DNA of 64,000 nucleotides from Muscardinus avellanarius (lineage: Eukaryota > Chordata > Mammalia > Rodentia > Gliridae): positions 30,810,534-30,874,533 of the forward strand of contig OY726565.1 in assembly GCA_963383645.1 (NCBI GenBank), read 5' to 3'. Below are positions 12,239-24,825 of the stretch, in pieces. The position numbers and the translations under genes were made by a program. Positions within the stretch are counted from its first letter, which is position 1. Each line of letters opens with the position of its first letter. Under the pieces are notes generated by a model. It saw nothing but the letters and a program-made list of their open reading frames with translations, was not told the origin of the DNA and did not search any database.

Positions 12239-14669
12239 TGAACTGTCAACAATTGTTATGCATCGTCTTTGTTGTGAACGTTGGAATCACTTACTGCTTG
12301 GGATGGAGCAGAGGGTTTCCAATGAAACAACCAAGATGCCACCACACTTTTCACTCTATGGAAAGTGTGGATGCCACAGATCCTGTAGACACATGCGTGG
12401 AGAATGGCTGGGAGAGTGTTAGTAGGGTATTTGAGACCTAGAGGATGATGCAGAAAAGAGTACGGAATGCTACAGGTGGAAGCAAGCAAAGGTAAAAAGG
12501 AACAAATCCCAAGTAGACCTGAGAGGCATTATTGCCCTGATTGTTCTCTAAGTGAGAACTAGGTTGAAAATAGAATGGTCATTTGCAGGGTCTCTACCTG
12601 CAGTTTCTGATCTTTCTCATCTGTCTGGTAGTCTGTGGTTGCTATAAGCTGTTTTTCCATCTTTCTCTTTCTAGGCGCAACATTTGTGAATGTTCTGCAT
12701 TTAAATTATATTGCTTCCTCACAATTTCTCTCCTTTTCTTAATTTATGCTCTCTCATTTTGTAATGTAAGGTGACAGTACTCGGCCACTTTGGGACCAAA
12801 CATATACATTTTTTCAGGTATGAGGGACTTGCCTCAGTATATGATTTAGGCACCCCACCCTTTTTCTAATATTTGCATCTGGTTCCATCACAATATGCTT
12901 CTATTACTCAAATGAAAATCATGATGGGTTTTCCTGCATGTATAGAGCATGGGAACTTTAGGAACTCAAACTTGTTCAGACATGCCAGCATATGGCTCAG
13001 ATCGACACACCCGTGGTGCAGTTGATAATGAACCCTTGGATCATAAATTTATTCCTGGGTTTGATGGACTTATGTCATCAACACTTTTGTGTCTGGTGAG
13101 GTTCAATAAAGCAGGATAAGACCCTTGACAGCACCTACAGAAACTCTATAACTCTTTTTGACATGCAGTGCACCAAGCTATTGCTTCACCCACAATGAGT
13201 TTACCAAGTGTACGACTCCGATTCAGCCACCTCCCTTCAGCCGTGTGCTTTGCTGACCTAGGATTAGTGCACTCTTTAGTCTTCTCGGTGCCTGCACCAA
13301 CTTTGTAATCTCCTCTTCCTGGACTTGGTTCATTAATCCCATTCCCTGCTTGTTTGTAGCTTGTTATTTGCTAATTAATTGATGTGCTTCAGTAATAGGA
13401 CTTCTACATTTCTAGTTTGTTAAAGATAAACAGAATTTGTAGTCTAGTATACGTGTTAGAATTGTTAGAGTTATGTGAATTATTAGTGGGAGGTGTATCA
13501 TTTGATTTTTATTCATAGTTAATTGGCTTTAGCAAACCATCCACCCAGCATCTGAACTAGCTTAATTTTACTTAGAGAATTTCCTGAGGGTTGTAACCTT
13601 CAAGTGTTGAATAAACCTTGTGACATTGTGGGAAAGCACAAATCATGTGTGACGTGACTTACTGCTTATGACACTGTACTTTAGGAGTTCCTTGGCAGGA
13701 GGAGGGAGTGAGCCAGGAAAGCTTCCCGGCCTCAAATGGGTATTGCAAAATATTAAAATATATAACCTCTCTGAAGCCACTTCTATGTCCCTCCTTCATA
13801 ACTAGTTAAACTTTCTGTCCTTCATCCCCAGCATGGCTTTCCACCCCTTGGATTCTTTCCCAGGGATCTAACTCAGGATGTGGCTTTGTTCCTGAAAGAG
13901 TTTAGGGGAGGATTCTGAGAGTCTGGATCACCCATGTCTCCCTTTTCCTTCCCTGTTTTGATATCTTTTCAAAGCCACTTGTGGATTCCTGGAGTCCTAA
14001 GTGAGGGCTTAGAATCCCTGCAGGTTCTTGTGGCCCCTGATAGGTGCTTTGGGTTTCTTGGCAGGCTTCCACCAGGTCTCTCCTCTGCTGTTTTCTTAAC
14101 CATAGATCTGTGAGTCACGCTGCTGGGGCCGGGAAGGATTGGGGAATGGAAGAGGAGGGAGAAAATTTCTTTGCATAGATGGTCTCTTCTCTCTTCTTCT
14201 CTCTCCTGTTTCCCATCTCTCCTTTCTGTACTCTATTTTTGTGAAGGAAATTGGAGAAATTCACAAAATACTCTAGTGAGCCCCATCTTGCCCCTCCCCA
14301 AAGCCCCTTTCCCTGCCAGGGTTAATCTGCACCTTCTTTGGGTTCTAGCCTTTCAGAGCACAATTTTCTTTGGGCTTTCACCTTCTTTAATGACCCCTGA
14401 TACATCTTGCTAATTCTGTCCTCTGATCTCCCCTTTATACACAGTCTTCAAGGGCTATCTCCTCAGTTCTCTTCTCTACAACTTTTCTGGACAAACTTCA
14501 TTGTCCCTATAATTTTAAAACCTTTTCCTCTTTGGTGAAAATTTATCTGATACAAATCCAATTCTCAGTTCTCTGTTAAACTTTGTACCCATGTTCAGGT
14601 TGCTTATTGGATGCAGTTAAATTAAACTTGAAAAATTAAAAATTAAATGTTCAGTTTTCCATGAAAAAC
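12239..14669. other. Unique DNA, nothing recognised
   Basis: About 2.4 kb without a recognised repeat, RNA gene or exon. Small frames such as 14171-14413 (80 codons) have no supporting motif. Confidence 0.45.
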
Positions 14670-14926
14670 TTACCTTACCATTCTTTTTTTTTTTTTTTTT
14701 TTTTTTTTGTGCGGGTCTGGGGATGGAACCCAGAGGCATTTGACCTCTGAGCTACATCCTCTGCCCAATTTTTTATTCTTTATTTTGAAACAGGGTCTCA
14801 CTAAGTTACAGAGAACCTCACTAAGTAGCTGAGGCTGTCCGCGAACCACGATCCTCCAGTCTCAGCTTCCCGAATTCTGGGATTACAAGCGTGTGCCACC
14901 ACGCCCGGCTTTTACCTTACCATTCT
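14670..14926 (-). mobile_element. Dimeric B1/ID SINE with 15-bp target-site duplication
   Basis: In reverse it is a full-length copy: gccgggcgtggtggcacacg at the left end, then the ID half, and a long A-tail (poly-T on the plus strand at 14685-14709). The exact 15-bp duplication ttaccttaccattct is at 14670-14684 and 14912-14926. Confidence 0.96.
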
Positions 14927-15380
14927 AAAAGGCTGGAATCCATTTACCAGAGCTTGTAGTCATCCTGAATTTCTTTGGTAATATCTGGCAACCTCAACTT
15001 CTGTCCACTCTATTAAATTTTTTTTTAGAAATTAATGTTTTTTTTATTTGATTTGTTCTTCTAATTAAAATACTGTGATATTTTCCTTGACTCTTGGTCT
15101 TGATTTTTTTGTTGTTGTTGTTCAGTTAGTTGTCAGAATAATTTTCTCTAAAAATGAATTGTGTTACTGGTAGGTCAAATATTAGCCAGATATTTTTTAA
15201 TCAAATATTTTCAATGGATCTTTATTGCTTAGAGTAATAGTTTTCAAGCTCTTTTTAGGTTGGCATGAAAAAAATTTGAGGTTTGCCCCAATGTAGGAAG
15301 TGTGTGTGTGTGCATGTGTTTGTAACATGATGTTTCTGATAATAACTAATTTTAATGGAACTCTTTTCTTTATCTCAAGC

Positions 15381-15645
15381 ACTGTGTATTTGTTTATTTA
15401 TTTATTTATTATTTATTATTTATTTATTTATTTATTGCAGTACTGGGGATGAAATCTAGGGGCATTCTACCTCCAAGCTACACCCCCCAGCCCTATTTTT
15501 TATTCTTTATTTGAAACAGGGTCTCACTGAGTTGCAAAAGCCTCACTAAGTAGCTGAGGCTGTCTGCAAACTGCAATGCTCCTGTCTCAGCCTCCCAAAT
15601 GCTGGGATTACAAGTGTGTGCCACCACGCCCAGCTACTGTATATG
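15381..15645 (-). mobile_element. Dimeric B1/ID SINE with (TTTA)n tail
   Basis: Reversed full-length copy, with ggattacaagtgtgtgccac near the plus-strand right end and a TTTA microsatellite (about 15391-15437) in place of the A-tail. An imperfect duplication, actgtgtat at 15381 versus actgtatat at 15636, flanks it. Confidence 0.93.
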
Positions 15646-15954
15646 CATTTAGTTAAATACAGTATTACTTCATTTGTTGAAATCTGTTCACTCAGTCATT
15701 AGCCCATACATAAAAATAGAAAAGAGAGAAGACAAGAAAGTCAAGTGAACACTACTTTAATATATTATTCAGAGATGGAAGAAAATTTCTGCTGTAAAAC
15801 TTCTGTAGGTTGCATTCATGTTCTAGATACTTAGCTGTTGACTGTCTTGCTAATAATGATGATGTCATACTATACTGTTACTGTAATTTACTAGCATTCT
15901 AGATGTTTCATTTGTATTTTGTTTTATATGTTATCTTCCCCCATAATTACAATC

Positions 15955-16055
15955 TAAACTCTTTGAAGCAGGAATCCAGATATTTTAGTCACATTTTCCT
16001 AGTATCTAGAAGAGTTCTAGGTAGATAATAGGTGCTCAATAAATACTAAATCCAT
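15955..16055 (+). mobile_element. L2/MIR 3'-end remnant
   Basis: The stretch tctagaagagttctaggtag followed by ataggtgctcaataaatact fits the shared 3' end of L2 and MIR (gcacatagtaggcgctcaataaat). Too short to choose the family. Confidence 0.5.
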
Positions 16056-16602
16056 AAAGATCTACTGTATCCATTCATAGTATTCACTTAGAATGATAAT
16101 CGTTATTAATGAGGGTGTACGTATATTCTTTTATCAAATAGTCTAATGGTAATTTAAACTTTGGAGTGTCTCTGTCTTTGTCAGATATGACTAGAGAATT
16201 CCTTTTTATTTTGTGATGTGGCTGAAAAGCGCATTATGAGTTAGATTGTCAGTTTGTCATTTTTTTGTTCAACTTTTCATGCTTATCAGGTTATTAAATC
16301 TATAGTTGTTGTCTTGCAAGAATAATTTTAAAGCTACAGATGCATTTTATGAAGATTAGACTGGTTACGATGACCAGGTAATATAATCTATAAACACACA
16401 AATACAGAAACACATGACCTACGATGTATGCCAATATACTGAAAGTGGTCAAATAAATGAAGATGGCATTTTCAACAATTCCATGTCGGGGACCTCCCCC
16501 CTTCCCTACCTTTCTCCACATAATAGCTCACATACCATGTGAGAGTAACAACTTTCTCTTAAAGGATCCAATCGAGGGAGTGAATGTTAATTTTTCTATC
16601 AT

Positions 16603-16813
16603 TAGTAATATTTTTTTTGGTAGTACTGGGGTTCCAGGAAGCCCTTATACCTCTGGGCTACACTCCCAGACCTATTTTATACTTTTTTATTTTTGGAAAC
16701 GGTCTCTTAGCCAACGCGGCTGGCTTTGAACCTGTGTGATCCTCCTGTCTCTGCCTCCCAAGTGCGGGGATTACAAGTGTGCACCACCACACCTGGCTAC
16801 TAATAGTAATATT
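16603..16813 (-). mobile_element. Group B dimeric SINE with 10-bp target-site duplication
   Basis: The reverse complement carries the group B hallmarks: a deleted centre giving a ggctaagagaccgtttcc-like join, and a rewritten ID end (cttcctggaaccccagtact). The exact duplication tagtaatatt sits at 16603-16612 and 16804-16813. Confidence 0.92.
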
Positions 16814-16989
16814 AATTTTACTTTTAATATTAGAGAAATAATAATTAAATTAAAGATTCTGATTCTTCTTCCACTAATGGCCAAGTAACTTCCTTCAGGT
16901 TAACCGTCCTGCAAATAATGTCTATAAACTTTGAAAAAATTCAGAAGCAACTATCTGAAGATTACATAAAAGCAAGTAGATAAAGGAAA

Positions 16990-17700
16990 AAGAGTTAGAT
17001 TTAAGATAAAAAAATGTGACTGGTTGAGGTCTCATTTTTTCCTTGAGGGCAGGCAGGCCCCAGCTGATGACCATATAGTCAGTTAAAACATTGTCAGAAA
17101 TACACAGTTTTACCATTATACTTGATTTGAAATAGAAAGTTTAATTTTAACAGAAGATTGGAAATGACAAGAGTTAATGAACTTAAAGATTGATAATAGA
17201 TCTAATTTGAAGATCAGAAGGAAAAAAAGGAATAAAGAAAAATCAAAAGGTGTAACTATATGTGATTAGATTTGCAGGAAGAAAACATAAAGATATTGGT
17301 TTAAAAATTTTGCAAAAATAATGACCAAAAAGTTCTTGAATTTGATAAAAGGCATAAAATTATAAAATCAAGAATCACAGTGAATCTTAAATAAGAAACT
17401 GCATCTAGACACATGATAGTCAAATAAGATAACAAATCTTGAAAGCTGTGAGGAAAAAAATGACACAGTACTTAACAGAGGAATGATTTCTGACTTCTCT
17501 TATCAGAATGTATGGACCAGAAGACAGAAGAATGGCAACCTTAAAGTGCTAAAATGGAGACTGTCAACTGAGTTTTATATCTGTAAATTTTCTTTTGAGA
17601 ATAACAATTATATTTAGAAATATTCAAAACAGTCAAAAGGCTGGATTGACATTGATAGAGATATAGGGTGGATGTTTGATAAAGTAAATATAGTTACGTG
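16990..17700 (+). mobile_element. Ancient L1M/HAL1-type LINE segment
   Basis: The run ctagacacatgatagtcaaa, aaatcttgaaagctgtgagg, gacttctcttatcagaatgt and aaagtgctaaaatggaga follows the order of the mammalian L1M/HAL1 ORF1-region consensus (cagacacatcataatcaaa, aaatcttgaaagcagccag and so on). Frames are broken throughout. The left limit is uncertain. Confidence 0.65.
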
Positions 17701-17702
17701 TT

Positions 17703-17923
17703 ATTTGCACAATTTATTTTATTTTATGGTGGTACTGGGGTTCCTGGAAATCCTTCTACCTCTGGGTTACACTCCCAGACCTATTTTTATACTTTTTATT
17801 TGGAAACAGGGTCTCTTAAGCCAGTGCGGCTGGCTTCAAACCTGCACGATCCTCCTGTCTCCGTCTCCCAAGTGCAGGGATTACAAGTGTGAGCCACCGT
17901 GCCCGGCTCATTTGTACAATTTA
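17703..17923 (-). mobile_element. Group B dimeric SINE with imperfect 14-bp target-site duplication
   Basis: Reversed copy ending at the rewritten ID terminus (ggggttcctggaaatccttc on the plus strand). The flanks atttgcacaattta (17703-17716) and atttgtacaattta (17910-17923) differ by one base. Two frames of 64 and 87 codons read the SINE and are not genes. Confidence 0.92.
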
Positions 17924-18074
17924 GATGAGGAGTAACTGAGTATTCTCTATAAGATTTTGTTCATTTATAATTTTCTTATAACCTTGGGAAAGATAGAAGT
18001 TTTCATTTTCTTTCATACCCTTTATGAGTTTATCTCATAAACTCTTGCAGTATCCTATGTGGAGGTTGCTGACA

Positions 18075-18485
18075 TAAAGGATTGCATCTAAATACAGAAT
18101 AATCTAATACTTTCACGATCTGATTCCTGCTTACCTCCTACCCTTCTCCATTTCTTCCTTGCCTTGGATTCTGCGTGTCCAGAGTGTAAATTATACGTAC
18201 TTCAACAAACGTGCCAGACTCTCTTTTATATCTATTTTATTTATCTATCAGTTTCTCTACAATGCTATTTTGTACTTGACCTCTGACAAATTTCTTCTCA
18301 GCTTTTCAATTTCAACCTTTAGCGTAAACTCCTTTGTTTGCAATCCCACTTCATTTTGTCCATTTCTGTTTCTCTCGTATTGTAAGCTTAGTATAAGATC
18401 ATGTCCTTTATTTCTAGATAACTTATAAATGGCACAGTCCCTGATATAAATTATATGCTTAATAAATGTTTGAGTCAGTGAAACA
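18075..18485 (+). mobile_element. L2 LINE 3' end
   Basis: The pyrimidine-rich 3' region keeps the L2 order and finishes in ggcacagtccctgatataaa and cttaataaatgtttgagtca, the L2 terminal motif. Confidence 0.7.
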
Positions 18486-18589
18486 GAATAATCTTGATAT
18501 ATTTTAATGAAAAATAAACATTTTTTAAGTTCATAAATATGGTAGCTAATATCCTTCTACCTGAAAGTATCAACCCATATAGAAAAATA

Positions 18590-20183
18590 ATTTGAAAAAT
18601 GGCAACTGTGGGATGTAGCACATCTCAATAGCTGGAACAAAACAAAGTTCAACTACTGAGAAGGCAGCATCTTGACAAACAAAATAAACAAAGCTCACAA
18701 ACCAAAACAGAAATAAGAATCATGACGGAAGAATCTAGCACTCTGAACTGTGAGATCCATTGCAAAAACCCCGAGTACGTGACTGATTTGGTGTGGCTGC
18801 TGGCTGGCCATCAGTGCAATTTTGGGGCACTGGCCTGAACTGCACTGTGAACTTCAGCGCTGCACTCACTAGAAAATCACAAAAAATAATCCAAGAACTT
18901 GAAGTACAAAAAGTGGTGGTAGAGCTCCAACATCTTAAGCAACCAGTACCATGCTTTAGGGATGCAGAAAAAGATCCAAAAGCTTGTGCTCTCACCAGAG
19001 GTGGCACCTGCAGTGGCACAATATGCCCTCCAGAGACCTGGCAGGAGGACAGGCAGGTAACCACTTGCATTGCTTGGTACTCGGCGGAGGCAGAAGACCA
19101 CCCAGAGTAGACGCAGAACCAGGGTGGGCTAAGACTAGGCAACCCATCCCGGTGGTAGTCCAGTTAGGACCTCCAGAGATACAGGAAAGGTGCTCAAGGC
19201 ACGGTACCTGCACAGGGTCACAGGGGATCGCTCCAAGACTACACTGGATGCTCTCTGCTGGTTCATTGCCCTGACACCTAAACACAAAGCTGTCAGAGGA
19301 AAGAGAGGGTCTCAAACACTCATAGAGTGGGTGCGAAAGCTGACAATAGGTTATGGAACAAATGAGAGAAATTAGAATATATTCCAGAATCTACCACAGT
19401 GAACAGACATACAAATATTATAGGGGTCATGGCCCTATATAAATAAATTAGCAGAACTGATGGGGTTTTTGTTTAGTTTTGTATGTTTTTGTTTTTTTAT
19501 TTTGTATGTTTTGTTTTTTTGTCTCTCAGACTGTCACTAGACCTTTTTTTAATTTTATTTTTGTCCTTCTTTTTTCTTTCTTATTCCTTTTTTCTTTTGG
19601 TATTTTTGTCTTTGATTTATAAGTGTTATTTTTTTGTAACTTGTTTTGTAACTTTATTCATGTTTATTTGTTCCTTCTCCCTATTCTCTCTTCTCTCAAA
19701 ACTTTTTTTTCTTTACTGTATTTCCTTGTTTTATATTCAAGCTATTTCATATCTCTATACTTAAATACTCTACTATCTACAAGAGTCCTACTATCTAACC
19801 TTCTCTCATTCTCCACCAGGTACTACCTTATTATACTTAAATTCTTACTCAACCTAATTATATATTCTACTTTACCTGATTTCTGTACCTATCACTCCAG
19901 CTCCTACCTCCTTATGCCACCCTCACCATTGAAAAAAGCACTGCTTACCTGATGACACCTCTAAATTCCTACTACTAAGATTGGATCAGACAGAATACCC
20001 ACAGAATCACACACAATAAAGAAAATGCCAAGACATCAGAAAAACAAGCCTGCAAACCCTGAAAATATAAGAACTAGGAACAGTGAGAAAATAAGGGAAA
20101 TCACAAATACTGACCTAAAAAACTGCAAGAGAGAAAGAAGGCTGATATTGATTAATGGAGGAGCTATATTTGAATATGTGTAA
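18590..20183 (+). mobile_element. LINE-1 5' end: 5' UTR plus start of ORF1, 3' part missing
   Basis: A GC-richer untranslated region (about 18700-19330) is followed by a T-rich block (19460-19740) and a C/T-rich block, leading to an ATG at 20025. This order matches the 5' UTR to ORF1 boundary of a rodent L1 (inference from layout and the basic N-terminus of ORF1). No ORF2 or 3' UTR follows. Frames of 74-135 codons on both strands between 18735 and 19315 are 5' UTR shadows. Confidence 0.65.
20025..20183 (+). pseudogene. LINE-1 ORF1 N-terminal remnant, 52 codons
   Basis: The ATG at 20025 opens a frame of 52 codons ending at TAA 20181-20183. It begins MPRHQKNKPANPEN, a basic, Asn/Lys-rich start resembling the disordered N-terminus of mammalian L1 ORF1p, the RNA-binding chaperone of the retrotransposon. 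A complete ORF1p is about 340-370 residues with coiled coil, RRM and C-terminal domain; all of those are absent here. The frame is lost soon after position 20150, where the sequence stops resembling L1. This is a dead fragment. The alternative, a chance frame, is less likely because of its position directly after a long 5' UTR-like region. Confidence 0.5.
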
Positions 20184-22615
20184 AAGTATGAATGTTGCAT
20201 GGTCAACCTGGATACTCATTGTCGGAGGTGGAAGAAGAAAGGGGAGAGGGCGCCAAGCACTGTCTGAATGTATCCCATTTTCAATATGATCCACACTAAA
20301 AATAAGAAAAAGTTGTTACAAGATTGAAAAAAAGAAAAATAATTTGAAATATGCAGTAGACTAAAGGATACTTTTAATTAAGAATTTTACTTTTTAGAAG
20401 TCAAGGTTAATAAGAATCAAATGACAACAGTTTCCTATTTGTGAAATTAAAAACAAGGATCAGAAAGCTTTAGTCTACAAATGATATGCAAAAAATATAT
20501 ATATAATTTTTACTGTTTGAGGTATAGGACAAAAACAAGGAGAGACAGAGAAAAAAGAAGTGGTGGTGGGCCAGAAAGCAGATAAAATGAAGAGAAAAGG
20601 AAAACATTTTGTTTGAGAGTACTGATATGACAATTCATTTTTCTGCAATATTTCATTCCTAGTTCTGAAATGTTCTCAAAGTTTCTGAAATCCCAATAAC
20701 AAAATTAATGCTAAAAATGAAAATAAGTTTGTTACAAGTAAAATAGTATTTTCGTTGTTCATTGTTACACATAAGTATAATGGTAGATAAATATTAAAAC
20801 AGAAAGCATGGTATCACATGTCTCTGGTGACTGGGATTTTTAAAAGATAACTGTCAGATATTACTTGGTTTAAAAATTCTGCCTTTGTAGATGACCAAGT
20901 TAATATTTCCTTTAGCACTATTGTTTGATTTTTTATGTATTTTGAATAAATGTATTTACTAGAAAGGTTTCGTGAACCATTTTTATAAAAAATGAGCTTG
21001 TCAGTGTATATTAACATAATTTTATAAATATTAATTTTCATATGAACAAGTCTTTGTATTGATTGTCTTGAGCAATGGTTCAAAAGTATTTTAAGCGGCC
21101 AAAGACAAATCTGGCATAAGAATAAAGTAACAAATTAATTAGTCCAGATGAATTCTTGTTTTCTTGAAAAATAAAATACTGCTATATCATGGATCAGTCT
21201 ACTTTATAATAGTGCTGGGAAGTTTTTGTCACTTTGAAACTTTTTTTCCCTTTACTTTCAGTTTCAGCAAGCAAAACATTGTTCAGAAGCTCACAATCAT
21301 AAAAGAAAAAATGTGTATCTGATCTTCTTTGAGTCAAGAGGAGCTTATATGTTCCTCTTTGACTTTCTTTTCTTAAAGCTTTATTTGTAGCCCCAATTTC
21401 ATCATATCTGAATCAGTCTTTCTTGACAGAATTTTTCTCACATATGAAACACTTTTTCAATAATATAAAGACCTTTTTTTTTCAATTTATCAACATTTGG
21501 TACATAGAAGCCAACTGTTAACATAGCATTTTTATGACATTTAATTTCTTCCCCAGACTGTCCCATTAATTAAAAAACCCAAGGTGTTGGTTCTCAATCT
21601 TTATTCTGAAATAACTTAGCCCAAAAAATTAGTTGTGTTATTATAACACTTCTTGTTTAACTAGGAATGGTTGGTTGGCATCATGTCAGAATGTGAAGGG
21701 TGAATTTTTACAGCTAGCTGTTCCATTATATATTACAAAATGATTTTAATATTAATTTAGCCTTTACATTTTATTATTTAAATATTCCCTTAAAGTTTTT
21801 CTTTTTCAGTTTTAAATTTTTTTGATAAAAATGGGAACATTTTCTCTTAAGTTAAGTAATATACTCTTTTAAAAAGAAATGGGTAATGTTAAAGCATTTG
21901 TAATCCAGTGCCAACTTGGAGTTAAGGAAAGAAAAGCTATTTTAAGATGTTTTGCAGAGAGAAGAGTATTTTGAAATAGATATGTCAAATTACTTTCAGG
22001 ATAGAAAATCATCCACTAAAACTTTAACGCTCAATATTGCTTTATAGAAATTTGATAAAATCTCATGCTAAAATGACTAGAGGGTTGGAATTTTCACTCT
22101 TTAAAATCGGGGATTCAAAAACAATTTACAACAAAGAAAATCTAATGAACATTTGTGTATGATACATAAAGAAATGCATCTGATTTTTGCAAAATTAGTC
22201 AGGCAATTATATTATATGCAAGAATGTCAGTAGAGAAGATTGAGCACCGCTTGAAATGCAGTTGGCCTATCCCTTCTCAGAAATTTGGCTGAACAGAAGT
22301 TTTACTGCCAACTTACACCTAGGAGTACACTGGCAAGAGCTGAAACCTTCCTTGTGGGTAAGACTATAAAGTCCTTTCCAGGAGTCATGTGTATAATCAG
22401 ATGTGGCTCTTCATTATCTTTAATGTTCTTGTTTAGTTTTGCAATCTTATAGTGATTCAATATTATAAAAGGGAATTATTTTGAGCTTTGGATCAACAGA
22501 GGAGATAGAATCAATTCATAGTTTAGATAGGGTAAGAATAGGAATATGGCCAGATGGAAGTTAAGTAAAAAAGAAAGCAGAAACATAGAAAAGTGTTGAT
22601 AGCAGTATTTTTATA
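20184..22615. other. Unique AT-rich DNA, nothing recognised
   Basis: About 2.4 kb of AT-rich single-copy DNA. The only frame of note (20814-21083, minus, 89 codons) has no recognisable domain. Confidence 0.45.
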
Positions 22616-22959
22616 CCTATTTTACATCAATTTCTCATTTCTCACAACTGAGTCCTCTCTCCTCATTCCCTCTACCAAGGGATCTCCATCTTACTGAAAC
22701 ATTTCATCTTTTTCCTTAGAGCCAAAACTGAGCCATTTTTTCCCTCCAAATCATCAGTCAATTTAAGATTTTCTCTTCATTGTTAGTTTTGAACAATTTG
22801 ATGGTGATATGCCTTGGAATAATTTTCTTTATTTCTTGTGCCTGCAATTCATTGGTTTCCTACTCCAGGTTTTTAGTTTTCATCAACTTTGAATGTTTTT
22901 GAGCCATTATTTCTTCAAAGACCACCCTGCCCCCAAGGTTGTCCCAGAACTCACTTATT

Positions 22960-23080
22960 TATTTTTTTACTGGGTCTTATTAAGTTGCTGAGAATCTCTG
23001 TACATTGCGGAGGCTGGCCTTGAACCTGTTCTCAGTTTCCCAAATACTGAGATTACAGGCATTTGCCACCACATCTGGCT
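22960..23080 (-). mobile_element. B1/ID SINE, truncated left half
   Basis: Reversed B1-like half only: gaggctggccttgaacctgt, then gattacaggcatttgccacc and acatctggctt. The ID half is missing. Confidence 0.8.
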
Positions 23081-23224
23081 TATTTTTCTTTTTTGATACA
23101 TTGATCTTTCTTTGGGTGTTTTACTTCCACATTTTTAAGTTATTTAACTTTTTCCTTATAATTTTGTTTACTCCTTTAGTCTCACATAGTACATTTTACA
23201 CCTCATAGAATTCTGAAATGACCT

Positions 23225-23860
23225 CCTCTCCAAGATTTTTCATTCTAATTTCCAGAATTGTGACTATGATGAAATATAAATCTTGGATTAGGTAATGTTT
23301 AGTGGCAAAAGAAATTTATTAGATATAATTTAGGTTACTTTCAGTTGAAATTGAGTCAACCATCAATAGATGATCTTGTAATTATATGAATTACAGATGA
23401 TCTATGTAATTATATGAACTTTCAAAAAGAGAGTTTTTTTAAGAATAATGAAAGAGAAATTCAGAGAAATCTGAAGCATTTGAATGATTTAGTTCACTGT
23501 CGCTGGCCTGAGGATAGAGAGGGACACATCAAAAAAGTCTGAAGGTGGCTTCCAGATACCAAGAGACAACAAGAAAATGGAACTTCAGTTCTATATCCAT
23601 AAGGAATTGGATTTTATTAATTGCTGGAATGAACCTGAAAGTTAATTTTTTTCAGACACCCTGGATAAGAACCTTGACCTGCCAACCCCATAATTGTAGC
23701 CTTGTAAGACCCTAATGATAGACCACAGTCAAGTGCTCCTAGACTACTAACCTATAGAGCTCTGTTCTAATAAATGACTGTTGTTCTAAGGTGCCAAATT
23801 TATGATACTTTAGTACATAGCAATAGAAAATAAACACATTATATATTTTAATTTTTATCT
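23225..23860 (+). mobile_element. MLT1-type (ERVL-MaLR) LTR remnant
   Basis: The 3' half keeps the MLT1 layout: ccttgtaagaccctaatgat, a decayed polyadenylation block near ctaataaatgactgttgttc, and the terminal cagcaataga-like stretch (agcaatagaaaataaacac). Upstream, ttccagaattgtgactatga also fits. It contains a local imperfect 22-bp duplication (23369-23390 and 23396-23418). Confidence 0.6.
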
Positions 23861-24825
23861 CTTCAAGTTCAACTTGAGTCTTTATTCTATCTTTATGGCC
23901 CTACTTAACTATTTTAGCATAAAGAATTCTATTTAAAAACCTACTGTAGTGTTCTTGTCTTCTAGTTCTACCATCTACGTCAGTTCTGGAACAGTTTCAT
24001 TTGCTTTATTGTTTTAAAGCCTCATTGGGAGTTGCGTTTTCTTGTTTCTTTTTATGCCTTGTGATTTTTTTTATTAGATATCAGCCATGGAAAATTTTAC
24101 TTTGTTGGGTGCAGGAAGCTTGTTTTCCTAGGGACATTATTGAGCTTTATTCTGGGGGCTGCAGATCACATTTGGGAATAGTCTGATCCTTTGGGGTCCT
24201 GCCTTTAGCATTAGGTAGGTGGAATTAGGGCTGTGTTTGGTCTGGGACTACTTATTCTCCATTCAGAGGCAAAACCCTTCTAGGCACTCAGCCAGTGCCC
24301 TGTGTGTTCTGAAGTTTTCTAGTTTGATTGGTGGGAATAGGCAGTATTCCTGGCCCTGTGTACTAGGTACTATGATTTGCTCTAATTCTTTCAGATGCTT
24401 CTTTTTTCCTGGTAGGTTTTGCATATGCTTCTGCTGAATCAGTTTTGGATTAATATTTGAAATTTTAGACTTCTCTGTCTGGGAAACTCTCTCCTCTCTG
24501 ACACTCTTTCCTGCAATCTCTAGCCTCTTTTGTCTCTCTAGACTCCTTATCTCTGTCTTAAACTCAGAGAATCTACTGTGGCTCAGTCAAGCTAACCATA
24601 GTTAGTCTGGAAATTCTCTTTTGTCTGTGAGCTGTCACAATCATAGGGCTTAACTTGTTAGCGTTCTATCTGTCAGAGATCACTGGCCTTCATTGTCCCT
24701 GATGTTGAGTGTCTTGAAATGCTATTGTATCATACATATTCTTCAGTTTTTGGTTGTTCAAGGGCAATACAAATCCATTCCCTATTACTTCATCTTGGTC
24801 AGGAGCAGAAGTCTATTATTAACCT

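Larger units (their letters stand above)
22620..24825 (-). mobile_element. Ancient L1M LINE 5' region, reversed, interrupted by two insertions
   Basis: Read on the plus strand it follows the inverse of the old L1M 5' consensus: gatggtgatatgccttggaa, tttcatcaactttgaatg, ccatctacgtcagttctgga, tttactttgttgggtgcagg, tcctttggggtcctgccttt, ctctcctctctgacactctt and the terminal ttacttcatcttggtcagga, whose complement is the start of L1 (a 'ccaagatgg'-like motif). Insertions at 22960-23080 (SINE remnant) and about 23220-23860 (MLT1-type LTR) split it. Confidence 0.72.

Noticed and set aside
18735..19315. Cluster of 74-135 codon open frames on both strands
   Set aside because: They overlap each other in opposite frames inside what looks like an L1 5' UTR, and none has a domain.
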